NCBI RefSeq assembly: GCF_012371325.1
Contig: NZ_JAAZQX010000002.1
Span: 1 to 64,000, forward strand
Direction of reading: 5' to 3'
DNA: 64,000 nucleotides
Origin: Acinetobacter sp. A2
GTDB lineage: Bacteria; Pseudomonadota; Gammaproteobacteria; Pseudomonadales; Moraxellaceae
This document shows, one piece after another, positions 31,750-41,641 of this stretch. Made by a program: the position numbers and the translations under genes. The stretch's first letter is position 1. Each line of letters begins with the position of its first letter. The notes beneath the pieces were generated by a model. That model was not told the origin of the DNA. It was given only the letters and a program-made list of their open reading frames with translations, and did not search any database.

Positions 31750-33141
31750 TTATAAATCGTTTATTTGCTTTTCTTTCTGAAACAAGGCAATGGATTCAAC
31801 GTGACCCGTATGGGTAAACATATCCATCACACCTGCTTTTTTCAATTGATAGCCCTGCTTGACCAATACACCTGCATCCCTTGCGAGTGTGGCTGGATTA
31901 CACGACACATAAACGATTCTATCTGCACCAAATTTGGGCACATAATGCATCACCTCCTCTGCACCTGAGCGCGGAGGGTCAATTAATAATGCCTCAAATC
32001 CTTGATTTGCCCAAGAATGATGCGAAAAATCTTTTGTTAAATCTTGTGAATAAAACCTAACATGATCTAAATCATTGCGCTGTGCATTTTCTGCACCACG
32101 CTGCACCATCTGCTCAGAACCCTCAACTGCAACCACTGATCCTGTCGCACCAACGCAGCGCGCCAGTGGTAAAGAAAAGTTGCCCAATCCACAAAACAGA
32201 TCAAGCACCCGATCACCTGATTTTAACTCAAGCAAATCGCATGCCAGCTTCACCATCTGTGGGTTAATGGTTGAATTGACCTGAGTAAAGTCTTGCGGAT
32301 GAAAGCCAAAATCCACATCAAAATCATCTAAACGATAATGCAAACGCATAGGCGCGTATGGATCATCAACCCGATGTAAACTGTCTGGGCCTTCAGGTTG
32401 CAAATACAATTGCCAATGTTTCTGTAACGCAAATTGTTGTAATTGGTTGACATCGGCTGCAGATAATTTTTCTGTATGCCGTACCACCAAAGCAATCTCT
32501 TGATCTCCCATGGCCAATTCTATATGACCAATATGGGCTTTGCCTGTTAGACTTTGGAGTAGCTGCTTAAGGCGAGTCAAAGAACCAAAAGCCTCATCAA
32601 GCACCAAACAACGATCAATGCTGGTCAGTTTGTTGCTGTTGCGCTCACGAAAACCGACCACCAATTTGTCTTGATTGGGCAAATAACGCACACCAACACG
32701 TGCTTTACGACGATAATCTTCACGTTTTGAACGTAATGGCGCAAGCCACTCTTCAGGCTGCACCTGCGCAAAGTGCTGCAAGTGTGACTGCAACACTTGT
32801 TGCTTTAAACGAATCTGCTCATCCACCTGAATATGCTGCATGCTGCAACCACCACATTGTTGATAATGCGGACATGGTGATGTTACCCGCAAAGCTGACG
32901 GCTCACCGAGCACTTCCAAACATTCGGCTTGTTCTAAACGCTTGTTACTTTGAGTAATTTTGGCGCGTACAGTTTCACCGGGCAAAGCCCCTTCAATAAA
33001 CACCGTTTTACCGTGCTTTTCAGCAGGATGCTCTGCCTGATGACCATAATGTGCAATACCACGCCCTTCATGCGATAAAGACTCGACCTGAAAGCAATGC
33101 ACAGCCTGCTGAGTCGTTCGTTGTTTGCTGCGATGTTTCAT
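31750..33141 (-). CDS. rlmD: 23S rRNA (uracil-1939-C5) methyltransferase
   Basis: SAM-dependent enzyme of the RumA/TrmA class with an iron-sulfur cluster. The N-terminal TRAM domain (about 15-75) is followed by the cluster motif [16 protein letters not shown] with a fourth Cys near 190. Then come the Rossmann methyltransferase domain ([20 protein letters not shown]) and catalytic segments [10 protein letters not shown] and [13 protein letters not shown], where the Cys is the nucleophile. Length 463 fits. It begins only 6 bases after the upstream exonuclease gene and ends 29 bases before relA, so the genes are probably cotranscribed. Confidence 0.94.
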   Translation of the reverse strand: MKHRSKQRTTQQAVHCFQVESLSHEGRGIAHYGHQAEHPAEKHGKTVFIEGALPGETVRAKITQSNKRLEQAECLEVLGEPSALRVTSPCPHYQQCGGCSMQHIQVDEQIRLKQQVLQSHLQHFAQVQPEEWLAPLRSKREDYRRKARVGVRYLPNQDKLVVGFRERNSNKLTSIDRCLVLDEAFGSLTRLKQLLQSLTGKAHIGHIELAMGDQEIALVVRHTEKLSAADVNQLQQFALQKHWQLYLQPEGPDSLHRVDDPYAPMRLHYRLDDFDVDFGFHPQDFTQVNSTINPQMVKLACDLLELKSGDRVLDLFCGLGNFSLPLARCVGATGSVVAVEGSEQMVQRGAENAQRNDLDHVRFYSQDLTKDFSHHSWANQGFEALLIDPPRSGAEEVMHYVPKFGADRIVYVSCNPATLARDAGVLVKQGYQLKKAGVMDMFTHTGHVESIALFQKEKQINDL

Positions 33142-33147
33142 GTGTAC

Positions 33148-34035
33148 CTAGGCGTCAGAAGAAGGTGAAGGAGCAGACCATGCTGAACTTTCGCTAGCCT
33201 GATTCAGCCCTGTAGTAGATGAAGCCTGCTCAGGAAAGTCTGCACGGGTAAATTCAGTTTGCTGTGAACTCTGCTGCCATACTTTCAAAAAATCTTCATG
33301 TTGCGGTTGAGTATGCAAATATTGAATGGTGTGCTGTACCCATAAAGTATGATCTTCTGGCAATAACTGCCCTTTCAGCAACAGCCAGCGCAGGTAAATT
33401 AGCCAAGTATTCAGTACATCGCCTTCACAGTAGCGTGTCAGTCTGAGCCATTCACCTGTTTGCATAAATTCAGGGACACGATAACCCGCATCTACCCGCT
33501 TACCCGGGAAGCCCAACAAATAGGCCATATCATCCAGTTTCTGAAAATGGCGACCATTGAACATGGCCATCACATCCATTAAATCGACATGACGTTGATG
33601 GTAACGGTTTTGATAATTGTTATAACGTTTTTGCTGATCAATCTCGCCCTGATCAAACAAACTCGGCGCAGACAGCCCATGATACATGGCACGGAATAAA
33701 ATTACAGGCAGATCGAACTGCGAACCATTCCAGCTCACCAAAGTCGGATGACGCTTATCAAAAATAGACAAGAACTTTTTCAGCATTGCTGCTTCACTGT
33801 CTTGTTCGCGGCTAAATGAAAACAGTTTCATGCCGTGTTCATCAATCCACAAGCCTGAAATGCAGACTATTTCATGCAAAGGCAGACGCTGAAAATCGGT
33901 GCCCGCTTCTTGCCGACGCAGTTTCATCAACGCGTGTTCAAGTTCAGCCTCAGGTAAATTCAGCTGATATAAATGCGCGCCTGATTTCAAATCGGTAACG
34001 GTTTCAATATCGAAAATCAGCACAGGTAAACGCAT
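33148..34035 (-). CDS. PolB-like 3'-5' exonuclease (DEDD superfamily)
   Basis: A 295-residue stand-alone exonuclease domain related to the proofreading domain of B-family polymerases. Motif ExoI is LIFDIETVTDL near the N-terminus, ExoII is LVSWNGSQFDLPVILFRAMY, and ExoIII-like YCEGDVLNTWLIYLRW carries the last Asp. The C-terminal 35 residues are low-complexity (Ser/Gln-rich) and probably disordered. Its cellular role is not established. It lies between cysM (43 bases upstream) and rlmD (6 bases downstream). Confidence 0.85.
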   Translation of the reverse strand: MRLPVLIFDIETVTDLKSGAHLYQLNLPEAELEHALMKLRRQEAGTDFQRLPLHEIVCISGLWIDEHGMKLFSFSREQDSEAAMLKKFLSIFDKRHPTLVSWNGSQFDLPVILFRAMYHGLSAPSLFDQGEIDQQKRYNNYQNRYHQRHVDLMDVMAMFNGRHFQKLDDMAYLLGFPGKRVDAGYRVPEFMQTGEWLRLTRYCEGDVLNTWLIYLRWLLLKGQLLPEDHTLWVQHTIQYLHTQPQHEDFLKVWQQSSQQTEFTRADFPEQASSTTGLNQASESSAWSAPSPSSDA

Positions 34036-34078
34036 ACGATTTTACTCAGTCAGCTACAAAGAAATGAATGCTTTTCGG

Positions 34079-35020
34079 CTATTCAGGGTCTTGAACAGAG
34101 AATAACCCTGTCGATAAATAACGGTCACCACGGTCACAAATAATACACACGATGACTGCATCTGGATTTTCTTCAGCAATTTTTAATGCCGCCCAAACCG
34201 CACCACCTGAAGATGTTCCCGCACTGATGCCTTCTTTTTGCGCCAGTTTGCGCATGGTTTTTTCAGCTTCAATTTGCGGAATATCAATAATACGATCGAC
34301 ACGGCTACGGTCAAAAATAGTCGGTAAATAGACTTCAGGCCAGCGACGGATACCTGCAATGCTTGAACCGTCGGAAGGCTGTAAACCAATAATTTGAATA
34401 TCTGGGTTTTGTTCTTTTAAATATTTAGACACGCCCATAATGGTACCTGTGGTACCCATAGAACTGACAAAGTGAGTGATTTTTCCACCCGTTTGCTGCC
34501 AAATTTCAGGGCCCGTGGTCAGATAGTGTGCCTGCACATTGTCAGGATTACCAAATTGATTCAGCACCAAGCCTTTGCCTTCACGTTGCATTTGCAAAGC
34601 CAAATCACGTGCACCTTCCATGCCTTGTGCTTTGGTCACTTCAATCAGTTCAGCCCCATAAGCCCGCATAGCATCTTTACGCTCCTGACTCATATTATCA
34701 GGCATGATCAGCTGCATTTTATAACCACGCATGGCTGCTACCATTGCCAAAGCAATGCCTGTGTTACCACTGGTTGCTTCAATTAAAGTATCACCTGGTC
34801 GAATTTCACCGCGTTTTTCTGCCTGCATAATCATGTTATAGGCAGGACGGTCTTTGACCGAACCCGCAGGGTTATTCCCTTCCAGTTTTGCCAAAACCGT
34901 TGCCTGCGTATGTTGAGCCAAACGCTGCAAACGCACCAATGGGGTTTTGCCCACATAATGGTCTAATAAAAACTCATCACTTTGGAAATCTGGTTGGGTA
35001 TCACGCATGCTCTGTACCAA
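34079..35020 (-). CDS. cysM: cysteine synthase B (O-acetylserine sulfhydrylase)
   Basis: PLP enzyme that makes cysteine from O-acetylserine and sulfide or thiosulfate. The 313 residues show the PLP lysine in GNNPAGSVKDRPAYNM, the substrate loop EATSGNTGIALAMVAA, the phosphate-binding VSSMGTTGTIMGVSKYL and GISAGTSSGGAVWAALK. Sequence reads closer to CysM than CysK (shorter, SVKDR, SMGTTGT). It appears to head the minus-strand run leading to relA and diverges from the hybrid kinase gene. This places an amino-acid biosynthetic gene upstream of the starvation-response enzyme. Confidence 0.93.
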   Translation of the reverse strand: MVQSMRDTQPDFQSDEFLLDHYVGKTPLVRLQRLAQHTQATVLAKLEGNNPAGSVKDRPAYNMIMQAEKRGEIRPGDTLIEATSGNTGIALAMVAAMRGYKMQLIMPDNMSQERKDAMRAYGAELIEVTKAQGMEGARDLALQMQREGKGLVLNQFGNPDNVQAHYLTTGPEIWQQTGGKITHFVSSMGTTGTIMGVSKYLKEQNPDIQIIGLQPSDGSSIAGIRRWPEVYLPTIFDRSRVDRIIDIPQIEAEKTMRKLAQKEGISAGTSSGGAVWAALKIAEENPDAVIVCIICDRGDRYLSTGLFSVQDPE

Positions 35021-35330
35021 TATTAAGGTGGGCTTATTGTATGAAAAAATGCACCTTCCTGCACGTTTTTCACTGGCTTTTTATCAAATCTACAAGAGTC
35101 TGCCGAGAATTTATGCATTCCTTTACATCGTTGCGGCCCCTCATTGCTTTGACTCATTTTTTATCGCTTCAACCACATCAAATACCGTTTAAATCCACAC
35201 GACTTAACTTCTATAAATGACCTACGCATCCATGAAAATCGACATCTCTAGCACAGAAGCAGATGAAAACACAGTCAGCCGAAATAAAGCATGCTAAACT
35301 GCCTTGCATAAGGATTAAACTGCATGAACC
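35021..35330. other. divergent promoter region cysM / gacS
   Basis: About 310 bases without a convincing gene. For gacS, CAGTCA, 17 bases and TAAACT (preceded by TGC) end at about 35298, with AAGGA further down. Nothing clear was seen for cysM. Frames at 34888-35220 are mostly antisense to cysM and are not called. Confidence 0.35.
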
Positions 35331-38150
35331 ATGTCAAATATCAACAAAAAGTTATTTAAGCGCTTGCACTTAAATCATGCTTATGGACAGCTGATTGCGC
35401 TCATTTTTGTGCCAATTATGATTTTGGCATGTGTTGGAACCATGTTGGTTCTATCTGAAACCTCTAATGCAGCCAAAGCACAACAGCGGCAAATGGCAAT
35501 TGCGATTTTGACCCGATTTGAATTACCGTCTGAAGCAGCCCTACATCAATTATCTAGCTTTCCATGGAAGTACGAAGAAGCACGTTCTTATATGCAAAAT
35601 ATGATGAACGAAAAGCATTTGATTCGTACTGCACTGATTGATGCCACAGGTACACGACGCTTAAGCATGGGCTTTCAAGACCAAGCGGGCTGGCCAAAAT
35701 TTCCAAAAAATGCCGAGTTTTTTGGCCCAATTCTATATAACAATAATCATGTTTATGGCATGCAAGTGCAGCAAGACATCAACCAACCTGCATGGTTATT
35801 GATTGAGCTAGACAATCAACCGCTACAAATTGCCCGCTATCGGGTCATGATTGTCTTGATTGCCACAGGTTTACTGACCTTATTACTGTTATTGCTGTGT
35901 CTGAATTTCTATTCACGTCGCTGGATTGCGCCAATGTATGAAATTCGCATGCAGTTGCAACGTCTGAATGCCGATACGCTTGATCAACACATGGTGATTA
36001 ACAGTACGGGTGAACTGCGTTTATTACAGCGTGATATTGCCAATGTAGTCAAACGCCTGCATTTCAGCTTTTTGGAACTCAAAGAACATACCGAACAAAC
36101 TGAAGATGACTTGCGTCGTACCCTCGACACCTTAGAAGTGCAGAACATCACCTACCGTCAAGCACGTGACCAAGCGATTTCTGCCAACCAATCCAAATCG
36201 GTATTTTTGGCTAATATCAGTCACGAACTCAGAACCCCGCTGAACAGTATAGATGGCTTTATTCACCTGTTATTGCGTCAGGAAAACCTGAGTAATGAGC
36301 AGAATTTGTATTTACAAACCATTCGTAAATCGTCTGCGCACCTTTTGGCTTTAATTAATGATGTTTTGGATTTTTCCAAAATTGATGCCGGTAAACTGGA
36401 ACTGGATACTGCGCCTTTTGATTTAGAAGAAGCTATTTTTGATGTGATGGATATGCTCTCGCCGTTGGCCGCGCAAAAGCACATCAACATGGTTTTTTAC
36501 TTTGCCGACAACGTACCACAGCATGTGTTGGGTGATGCTTTACGCTTTAAACAAATTTTAACCAACCTGATTTCCAATGCGATTAAATTCACACCCGATG
36601 GTGAAATTATTGTACGTGCGCGCGTGGAACATGACGATATTGGACAATGCCTGATTCACTTTAGCGTACAGGATAGTGGCATTGGTTTAAGCGGCACAGA
36701 CCGCAAAAAGCTGTTCGAATCTTTCTCTCAGGGCGATACCTCAGTCACGCGTCAGTTTGGTGGTACAGGCTTAGGCCTTGCGATTTCCAAGCAATTAGTG
36801 CATTTAATGCAAGGTCAAATTGGCTTTGAAGACAATCAAGAACGTGCCCCAACAGAAAAAGGCTCAACCTTCTGGTTTACCGCCATGTTTGCGGTAGATG
36901 AAGCACATGAGCAACAGCACCCGAGCTTTAAAGATGTGCAAGTGGTGTCATATTTGGCACACCCTGCTACTGCCAATGTTTTGCGTCATTATCTAGAAAA
37001 TTATGCAGTGCAACACATTGACACAGCCTCTATTTTAGATTTATTCAGCCGCTTAAAAGATGTAGCAAATACGCAAGACAATACCTGGTTAATTGTGGAT
37101 CACAGCAGTGACACCGAAGCGCTATTGAAAGAAATTCGCACACGTTATCAGGGAAATTTGGCTGTTTATGGCTATCAAATGTCAATTGACCCAAGTGTGT
37201 TGAATGAGTACCGTGCACGCTCCTTGTATCAACCGCTCAGTCGTTCTGCGCTGATTCAATTACTCAACAATGAACACAACTTTGTCGAACCTGATGCAAC
37301 TTCATTTGATGGTAAAGGCTTGCACATTTTGGCAGTAGATGATCACTTGCCAAACCTGATTGTTCTAGAAGCTTTATTGGGCGAACTCAACGTCACCACC
37401 ACCAAGGCACAAAGTGGTCAGGAGGCTTTAGATATTCTGCAACAACGTATTGAGCAAGGATTACAGCCTTTCGATTTGATTTTCATGGACATTCAAATGC
37501 CTGTTATGTCTGGGGTAGACACCACCCGGGCGATCCGTTCTTTAGAATCGACACTGGAAAATCACAAACGTCTGCCAATTATTGCCCTGACTGCACACGC
37601 ACTTGCCGATGAAAAACAAAAACTGCTGAAAGTGGGCATGGATGACTATGTCACCAAACCGATTCAGATTGAGCAGATCATTCAGATTCTCACCCACTGG
37701 ACCACGCAAAGTTTTAATAAACCGCCTGCGGTTGATAAAGCCATTGTAATTGAAGCACTTGATCCAGACGTGCTGAACTGGCAACAAAGTCTGATGCTCG
37801 CTGCCAACAAAGAAGACCTTGCAGTAGATTTACTAAAAATGCTGGTCGACAGTTTTGCCACCGAATTAAATGAAATGGAACAACTGATTGAACTGGAAGA
37901 TTTTCCGCAACTCGAGCACGTATTGCATCGGCTATATGGTGCAACCCGTTATGTTGGCACACCAAACCTGCAGGATGTCACGGGCTCATTTGAACAGTTT
38001 GTATCGACCTTGCGCAAGGAACGTCGTAAAGCCGACGAACTCTTTGTGCAGGAAGTGCTGAATCGTTATCAGGAGCTAAAAGCCTGCATCCAACAAGTGG
38101 AACATGCAGCAGAACATATTTTTGCTCAACACACAGCAACTGGTTCGTAG
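35331..38150 (+). CDS. gacS: tripartite hybrid histidine kinase BarA/GacS
   Basis: Membrane sensor kinase that feeds a GacA/UvrY-type regulator. At 939 residues it has: a first helix (about 18-40), a periplasmic loop, a second helix (about 165-190), HAMP, HisKA with His298 (ANISHELRTPLNSIDG), the ATPase domain (NLISNAIKF, DSGIGL, GGTGLGL), a degenerate receiver-like stretch (about 540-650), a true receiver with Asp720 (LIFMDIQMPVMSG) and a C-terminal Hpt domain with His866 (LEHVLHRLYGATRYVG). This order is diagnostic of BarA/GacS. No response regulator is adjacent, as usual for this system. The start ATG at 35331 has AAGGA about 14 bases upstream. Confidence 0.93.
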   Translation: MSNINKKLFKRLHLNHAYGQLIALIFVPIMILACVGTMLVLSETSNAAKAQQRQMAIAILTRFELPSEAALHQLSSFPWKYEEARSYMQNMMNEKHLIRTALIDATGTRRLSMGFQDQAGWPKFPKNAEFFGPILYNNNHVYGMQVQQDINQPAWLLIELDNQPLQIARYRVMIVLIATGLLTLLLLLLCLNFYSRRWIAPMYEIRMQLQRLNADTLDQHMVINSTGELRLLQRDIANVVKRLHFSFLELKEHTEQTEDDLRRTLDTLEVQNITYRQARDQAISANQSKSVFLANISHELRTPLNSIDGFIHLLLRQENLSNEQNLYLQTIRKSSAHLLALINDVLDFSKIDAGKLELDTAPFDLEEAIFDVMDMLSPLAAQKHINMVFYFADNVPQHVLGDALRFKQILTNLISNAIKFTPDGEIIVRARVEHDDIGQCLIHFSVQDSGIGLSGTDRKKLFESFSQGDTSVTRQFGGTGLGLAISKQLVHLMQGQIGFEDNQERAPTEKGSTFWFTAMFAVDEAHEQQHPSFKDVQVVSYLAHPATANVLRHYLENYAVQHIDTASILDLFSRLKDVANTQDNTWLIVDHSSDTEALLKEIRTRYQGNLAVYGYQMSIDPSVLNEYRARSLYQPLSRSALIQLLNNEHNFVEPDATSFDGKGLHILAVDDHLPNLIVLEALLGELNVTTTKAQSGQEALDILQQRIEQGLQPFDLIFMDIQMPVMSGVDTTRAIRSLESTLENHKRLPIIALTAHALADEKQKLLKVGMDDYVTKPIQIEQIIQILTHWTTQSFNKPPAVDKAIVIEALDPDVLNWQQSLMLAANKEDLAVDLLKMLVDSFATELNEMEQLIELEDFPQLEHVLHRLYGATRYVGTPNLQDVTGSFEQFVSTLRKERRKADELFVQEVLNRYQELKACIQQVEHAAEHIFAQHTATGS

Positions 38151-38246
38151 TAAATCTGGGATGAATAGCATTTCGTCAAAGCAAAAATAGCGTTTTAAAT
38201 ACACGTTTCACAAAAAGCATCACATGATTTTTAGGAATCATTTCAG

Positions 38247-38277
38247 GCAGAGTCCACCGTTTTGGCCGTGACTCTGC
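38247..38277. other. inverted repeat after gacS
   Basis: GCAGAGTC and GACTCTGC pair around 15 bases. No T run follows. It may be the 3' structure of gacS mRNA or an operator for the gene at 38339. Confidence 0.35.
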
Positions 38278-38338
38278 TGTCATTTATCTTGGGTCTGTGC
38301 ATGCTATGCTTTGCCCAGTCAAAACAAGAGTGCACAAC

Positions 38339-39124
38339 ATGACCTTACTTCGTATTGAAAAAAATAATGGCATTGCAATCGTTTCATTAAACCGTCCAGA
38401 CAAGCGCAATGCGATGAGCTTTGCCCTGCTCAAGGAATTGGTACGCACCGCAGAAAAACTGAAAAAAGACCGTAGCTTACGTTGTGTAATTTTAACAGGC
38501 GAAGCACAAGTTTTTAGCGCAGGCATTGATTTAGCCGACCTAAACAATCCACAAAACCGTGCTTTTGCAGCTTGGGAACTGATTAAACCAGGACAAAGCC
38601 TATTCCAAAAAGCATTTTTGGTTTGGCAAGAGTTACCTGTACCTGTCATTGCAGCAATGCAAGGTTATTGTTTTGGCGCAGGCATGCAACTGGCATTGGC
38701 TGCCGACATTCGTATTGCGCATCCCGATACACAAATGTCGATCATGGAAAGTCGCTGGGGCTTAGTGCCAGACATGGGACTCAGCCGCTCTTTAAAAGGT
38801 TTGATTGGTTTAGACCTTGCCAAAGAATTAACCCTCACCGCACGTATTTTTGATGCGAACTATGCTAAAGAAATTGGTTTAGTGACACATCTTGCCGAGA
38901 ACCCATTACAACAAGCACGAGTGCTTGCCGAAGAAATTGCACAGCGCTCTCCCGATGCTTTGGCAGCAGCCAAACAAGTATTGGATGCCATGGAACACAC
39001 ACCTGCAAAATCTTTACGCTTAGAAAAAATTTGGCAATTAAAATTATTATTGGGTAAAAATAGCCAATTGGCGCGTAAAAAGGATAAAAATCCAGAAGTA
39101 CGCTTTGCCCCACGTCAATTTTAA
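38339..39124 (+). CDS. crotonase-fold (enoyl-CoA hydratase/isomerase family) protein
   Basis: A 261-residue crotonase-superfamily enzyme acting on acyl-CoA thioesters. The ATG at 38339 gives the usual beginning (MTLLRIEKNNGIAIVSLNRP). An in-frame GTG at 38297 adds 14 unlike residues and is rejected. The CoA-binding and oxyanion segments are present (FSAGIDLADL; GYCFGAGMQLALAADIRI). Of the two acid residues of true hydratases, the first is Gln here (Gln117 in GAGMQLAL) and the second is Glu137 (IMESRWGLVPDMG). That suggests isomerase or another reaction rather than simple hydration. It stands alone, 87 bases before the next dehydrogenase gene. Confidence 0.85.
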   Translation: MTLLRIEKNNGIAIVSLNRPDKRNAMSFALLKELVRTAEKLKKDRSLRCVILTGEAQVFSAGIDLADLNNPQNRAFAAWELIKPGQSLFQKAFLVWQELPVPVIAAMQGYCFGAGMQLALAADIRIAHPDTQMSIMESRWGLVPDMGLSRSLKGLIGLDLAKELTLTARIFDANYAKEIGLVTHLAENPLQQARVLAEEIAQRSPDALAAAKQVLDAMEHTPAKSLRLEKIWQLKLLLGKNSQLARKKDKNPEVRFAPRQF

Positions 39125-39210
39125 TCGCAAAATCTGCTGCCTACTTTGACCAAAGGCGAGATTGACATTTCATCAAGGGCTTGTAATGTAGGCAAAAAGG
39201 AGAACTCGCT

Positions 39211-40077
39211 ATGCACTTTGACCATGACACACAAATCGCTTTTTTAGGTATGGGACTCATGGGCACGCGCATGGCGACCCGCTTAATTCAGGCAGGTTAT
39301 AAGGTTGCAGTATGGAACCGCAGTCCTGCTGCATGCGAACCATTAATCAATGCAGGTGCTAAACTGCTTCAGCTGCAAGAGATCGGGCAATACCCTGTCA
39401 TTTTGACCTGTTTAGCAGATGATCATGCAGTTCAAAGTGTATTTGATCAAATTGAACCGTACTTAACTGCCCAACAAGTCATTGTTGATTTTTCCAGCTT
39501 ATCGGTTGCACAAACCAAAGCCCTTGCACAACAAGCCAAGCAAAAACACGTGACTTGGATTGACTCACCTGTATCTGGTGGCACCGCGGGAGCAGAACAA
39601 GGTACGCTAGTAATTTTTGCAGGTGGCGATGCCAACACTATTGAAAAATTAAGCCCAATTTATGCGGTGCTGTCACAACGTGTGACCCGCATGGGCGAAA
39701 CCGCAACAGGACAAGCCACCAAAATTTGCAATCAATTGATTGTTGCCGCAAATAGTACCTTAATTGCAGAAGCCGTTGCCCTTGCTGCTCAAGCAGGTGT
39801 AGATACACAGCTACTTGCCCCAGCTTTGGCAGGTGGTTTTGCCGATTCAAAACCGTTTCAGATTTTAACCCCACGTATGGCCACCCACAGTTTTGAACCT
39901 GTGCAATGGAAAGTACAAACCCTGTCTAAAGATTTAAATAATGCAGTGCAACTTGCCGCAGCGTTTCAGCTGCAGATTCCTGTTGCCCAAAAAGCTCTAT
40001 CTCAGCTTCAAGCCCATCAGGCTAAAGGTTTTGCCGAAGCAGATTTAGCCAGCATTATTTACCAAGTTGAAGCTTAA
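39211..40077 (+). CDS. NAD-binding beta-hydroxyacid dehydrogenase (tartronate semialdehyde reductase-like)
   Basis: A 288-residue member of the 3-hydroxyisobutyrate dehydrogenase / 2-hydroxy-3-oxopropionate reductase family. The N-terminal Rossmann motif is FLGMGLMGTRMATRLIQAGY. The substrate signature is DSPVSGGTAGAEQGTL, and the catalytic Lys is in TKICNQLIVAANSTLIAEAV. Hydroxypyruvate isomerase lies 37 bases downstream, pointing to tartronate semialdehyde as substrate (GlxR/GarR role), giving glycerate. 3-hydroxyisobutyrate remains possible on sequence alone. Confidence 0.85.
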   Translation: MHFDHDTQIAFLGMGLMGTRMATRLIQAGYKVAVWNRSPAACEPLINAGAKLLQLQEIGQYPVILTCLADDHAVQSVFDQIEPYLTAQQVIVDFSSLSVAQTKALAQQAKQKHVTWIDSPVSGGTAGAEQGTLVIFAGGDANTIEKLSPIYAVLSQRVTRMGETATGQATKICNQLIVAANSTLIAEAVALAAQAGVDTQLLAPALAGGFADSKPFQILTPRMATHSFEPVQWKVQTLSKDLNNAVQLAAAFQLQIPVAQKALSQLQAHQAKGFAEADLASIIYQVEA

Positions 40078-40114
40078 ATTTTTTCATTACCATTCCTGAG
40101 CAAGGAGCTTATGC

Positions 40115-40909
40115 ATGTCTAAACTTGCGGTTAATCTGTCAATGATATTTACCGAAGTCCCATTAATTGAACGCTTTGCCCTTGCTCGCCAACATGGTTT
40201 TCAGCACGTTGAAATTCAGTTTCCCTACGAGCTCAGTATCGAACAAATTCAAACTCAACTTCAGCTGCATGCGCTTAGCCTGTGTCTGATTAATGTGCCT
40301 GCGGGTGACCTCATGCAAGGGGGCGATGGCTTAGCGGGGGTACCCGGTAAAGAACTTGAATTTCATCGTGGCTTAGAACAAGCCATTACCTATGCCAAAG
40401 CCCTAAATGTTCCAAGTGTGAATATTTTGGCAGGCAAACAACCTGCCGATGCAGACTTGTTACCTTGCTTAAACACACTGGCAGAAAATCTAAAACTGGC
40501 TTGCTCCATGCTCACTGAGCACCAGATTCAACCTGTATTTGAAATGATCAATGGCACAGATATGCCACGTTTTCTGGTACAGAACATTGCCCAAGCTCAG
40601 GAAATGTTAGAAGCTGTCAAACACCCTGCACTCAAAATGCAATTCGATTGTTATCACATGGCCATGATGGGTGAAGATGTGCTCAGCGCACTACAGGAAA
40701 ACTTGCAAGATATTGGTCATATTCAATTTGCTGACTACCCAGGACGCCATGAACCTGACACAGGCCATTTGGACTATACCGCATTATTTGCATGGTTAGC
40801 GCAAAGTAATTACGCAGGTTATGTCGCTGCCGAATATCGCCCACGTTTAACATCAAATCAATCATTTGCGTGGAAAGACAAGTTTTTTCCGGCACAACAA
40901 AATGGTTAA
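40115..40909 (+). CDS. hyi: hydroxypyruvate isomerase
   Basis: A 264-residue TIM-barrel enzyme interconverting hydroxypyruvate and tartronate semialdehyde. Family features are the start KLAVNLSMIFTEVPLIERF, FQHVEIQFPYELS, NVPAGDLMQGGDGLAGVPG, the metal/catalytic Glu in FEMINGTDMPRFLV, QFDCYHMAMMGED, IGHIQFADYPGRHEPDTG and the C-terminal AAEYRP. It forms a pair with the reductase upstream. Glyoxylate carboligase (gcl), often linked to this pair, is not in the window. Confidence 0.9.
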   Translation: MSKLAVNLSMIFTEVPLIERFALARQHGFQHVEIQFPYELSIEQIQTQLQLHALSLCLINVPAGDLMQGGDGLAGVPGKELEFHRGLEQAITYAKALNVPSVNILAGKQPADADLLPCLNTLAENLKLACSMLTEHQIQPVFEMINGTDMPRFLVQNIAQAQEMLEAVKHPALKMQFDCYHMAMMGEDVLSALQENLQDIGHIQFADYPGRHEPDTGHLDYTALFAWLAQSNYAGYVAAEYRPRLTSNQSFAWKDKFFPAQQNG

Positions 40910-40984
40910 AATCGGTGCGATTTGAATTTTTAGGCCAAAACGGCTATATTAGACGATGAATAATTTTAGGAAATTATACACCCC

Positions 40985-41386
40985 ATGAATTTAGAACCAT
41001 CGCCCGGCGCTTCTAATTCTCACGATCTTGCAATGAACACCGCAAAGCATGACGTACAAACTTGCCTTCAAGTTGTACATGAAGCACTACTCGATGTAAA
41101 AGCCAAAGAAATTGTTGAGCTTGATGTCAGCAGCATCAGCAATGTTGCAGATGCGATTGTCATTGCCAGCGGCACATCAACGCGTCATGTTAAATCCCTT
41201 GCCGATAATGTTGCTGAAGAAGCACGTAAAGCGGGTTTCCGCCCAATCGGCATTGAAGGCGAACGCGATGCTGAATGGATCTTGGTTGATCTTGGCATTG
41301 TTGTGGTACATCTTATGTTACCAACTGCACGTAAATTCTATGACCTTGAAAGCTTATGGCGTACCACACCTGAATCGGTTGCCTAA
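40985..41386 (+). CDS. rsfS: ribosome silencing factor
   Basis: Binds L14 of the large ribosomal subunit and blocks subunit joining when nutrients are short. The 133-residue protein includes the family core: ALLDVKAKEIVELDVSSISN, DAIVIASGTSTRHVKSLADN and AEWILVDLGIVVVHLMLP with the RKFYDLESLW ending. An N-terminal extension of about 16 residues precedes an alternative ATG at 41033. I keep the first ATG, which has AGGA upstream, though at a long distance. A terminator follows. Confidence 0.93.
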   Translation: MNLEPSPGASNSHDLAMNTAKHDVQTCLQVVHEALLDVKAKEIVELDVSSISNVADAIVIASGTSTRHVKSLADNVAEEARKAGFRPIGIEGERDAEWILVDLGIVVVHLMLPTARKFYDLESLWRTTPESVA

Positions 41387-41422
41387 TCTTTAAAGCTTCA
41401 AAACAGACCCAAGAAAATATGC

Positions 41423-41451
41423 AAAAGCGACTTTAAATAAGTCGCTTTTTT
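41423..41451 (+). terminator. terminator after rsfS
   Basis: AAAAGCGACTT and AAGTCGCTTTT form an 11-bp stem around a few bases and end in a T run. Confidence 0.9.
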
Positions 41452-41601
41452 ATGTGCAGTGTTTAAAAAATCATATGCAAACCAACTTACGTATTTGCAC
41501 CACACAAGTCCCACCTTAACCCACTGACGATGGTCTCCGTGCGCTGATAATTTTCCGAAGCATGATCTTTAGCTTTCTTTTACACTCTCTTATACAACGA
41601 A

Positions 41602-41624
41602 CAAAAAACCGCCCGAAGGCGGTT
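41602..41624 (-). terminator. terminator of the pnt operon
   Basis: AACCGCC and GGCGGTT pair around CGAA. In the minus direction six T follow. The 150 bases between this and the rsfS terminator carry no gene. Confidence 0.85.
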
Positions 41625-41641
41625 CTTATCAGTCAGTTCAC

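Noticed and set aside
34888..35220. 110-codon plus-strand ORF overlapping cysM
   Set aside because: Mostly antisense to the conserved cysM coding region, with no independent support.
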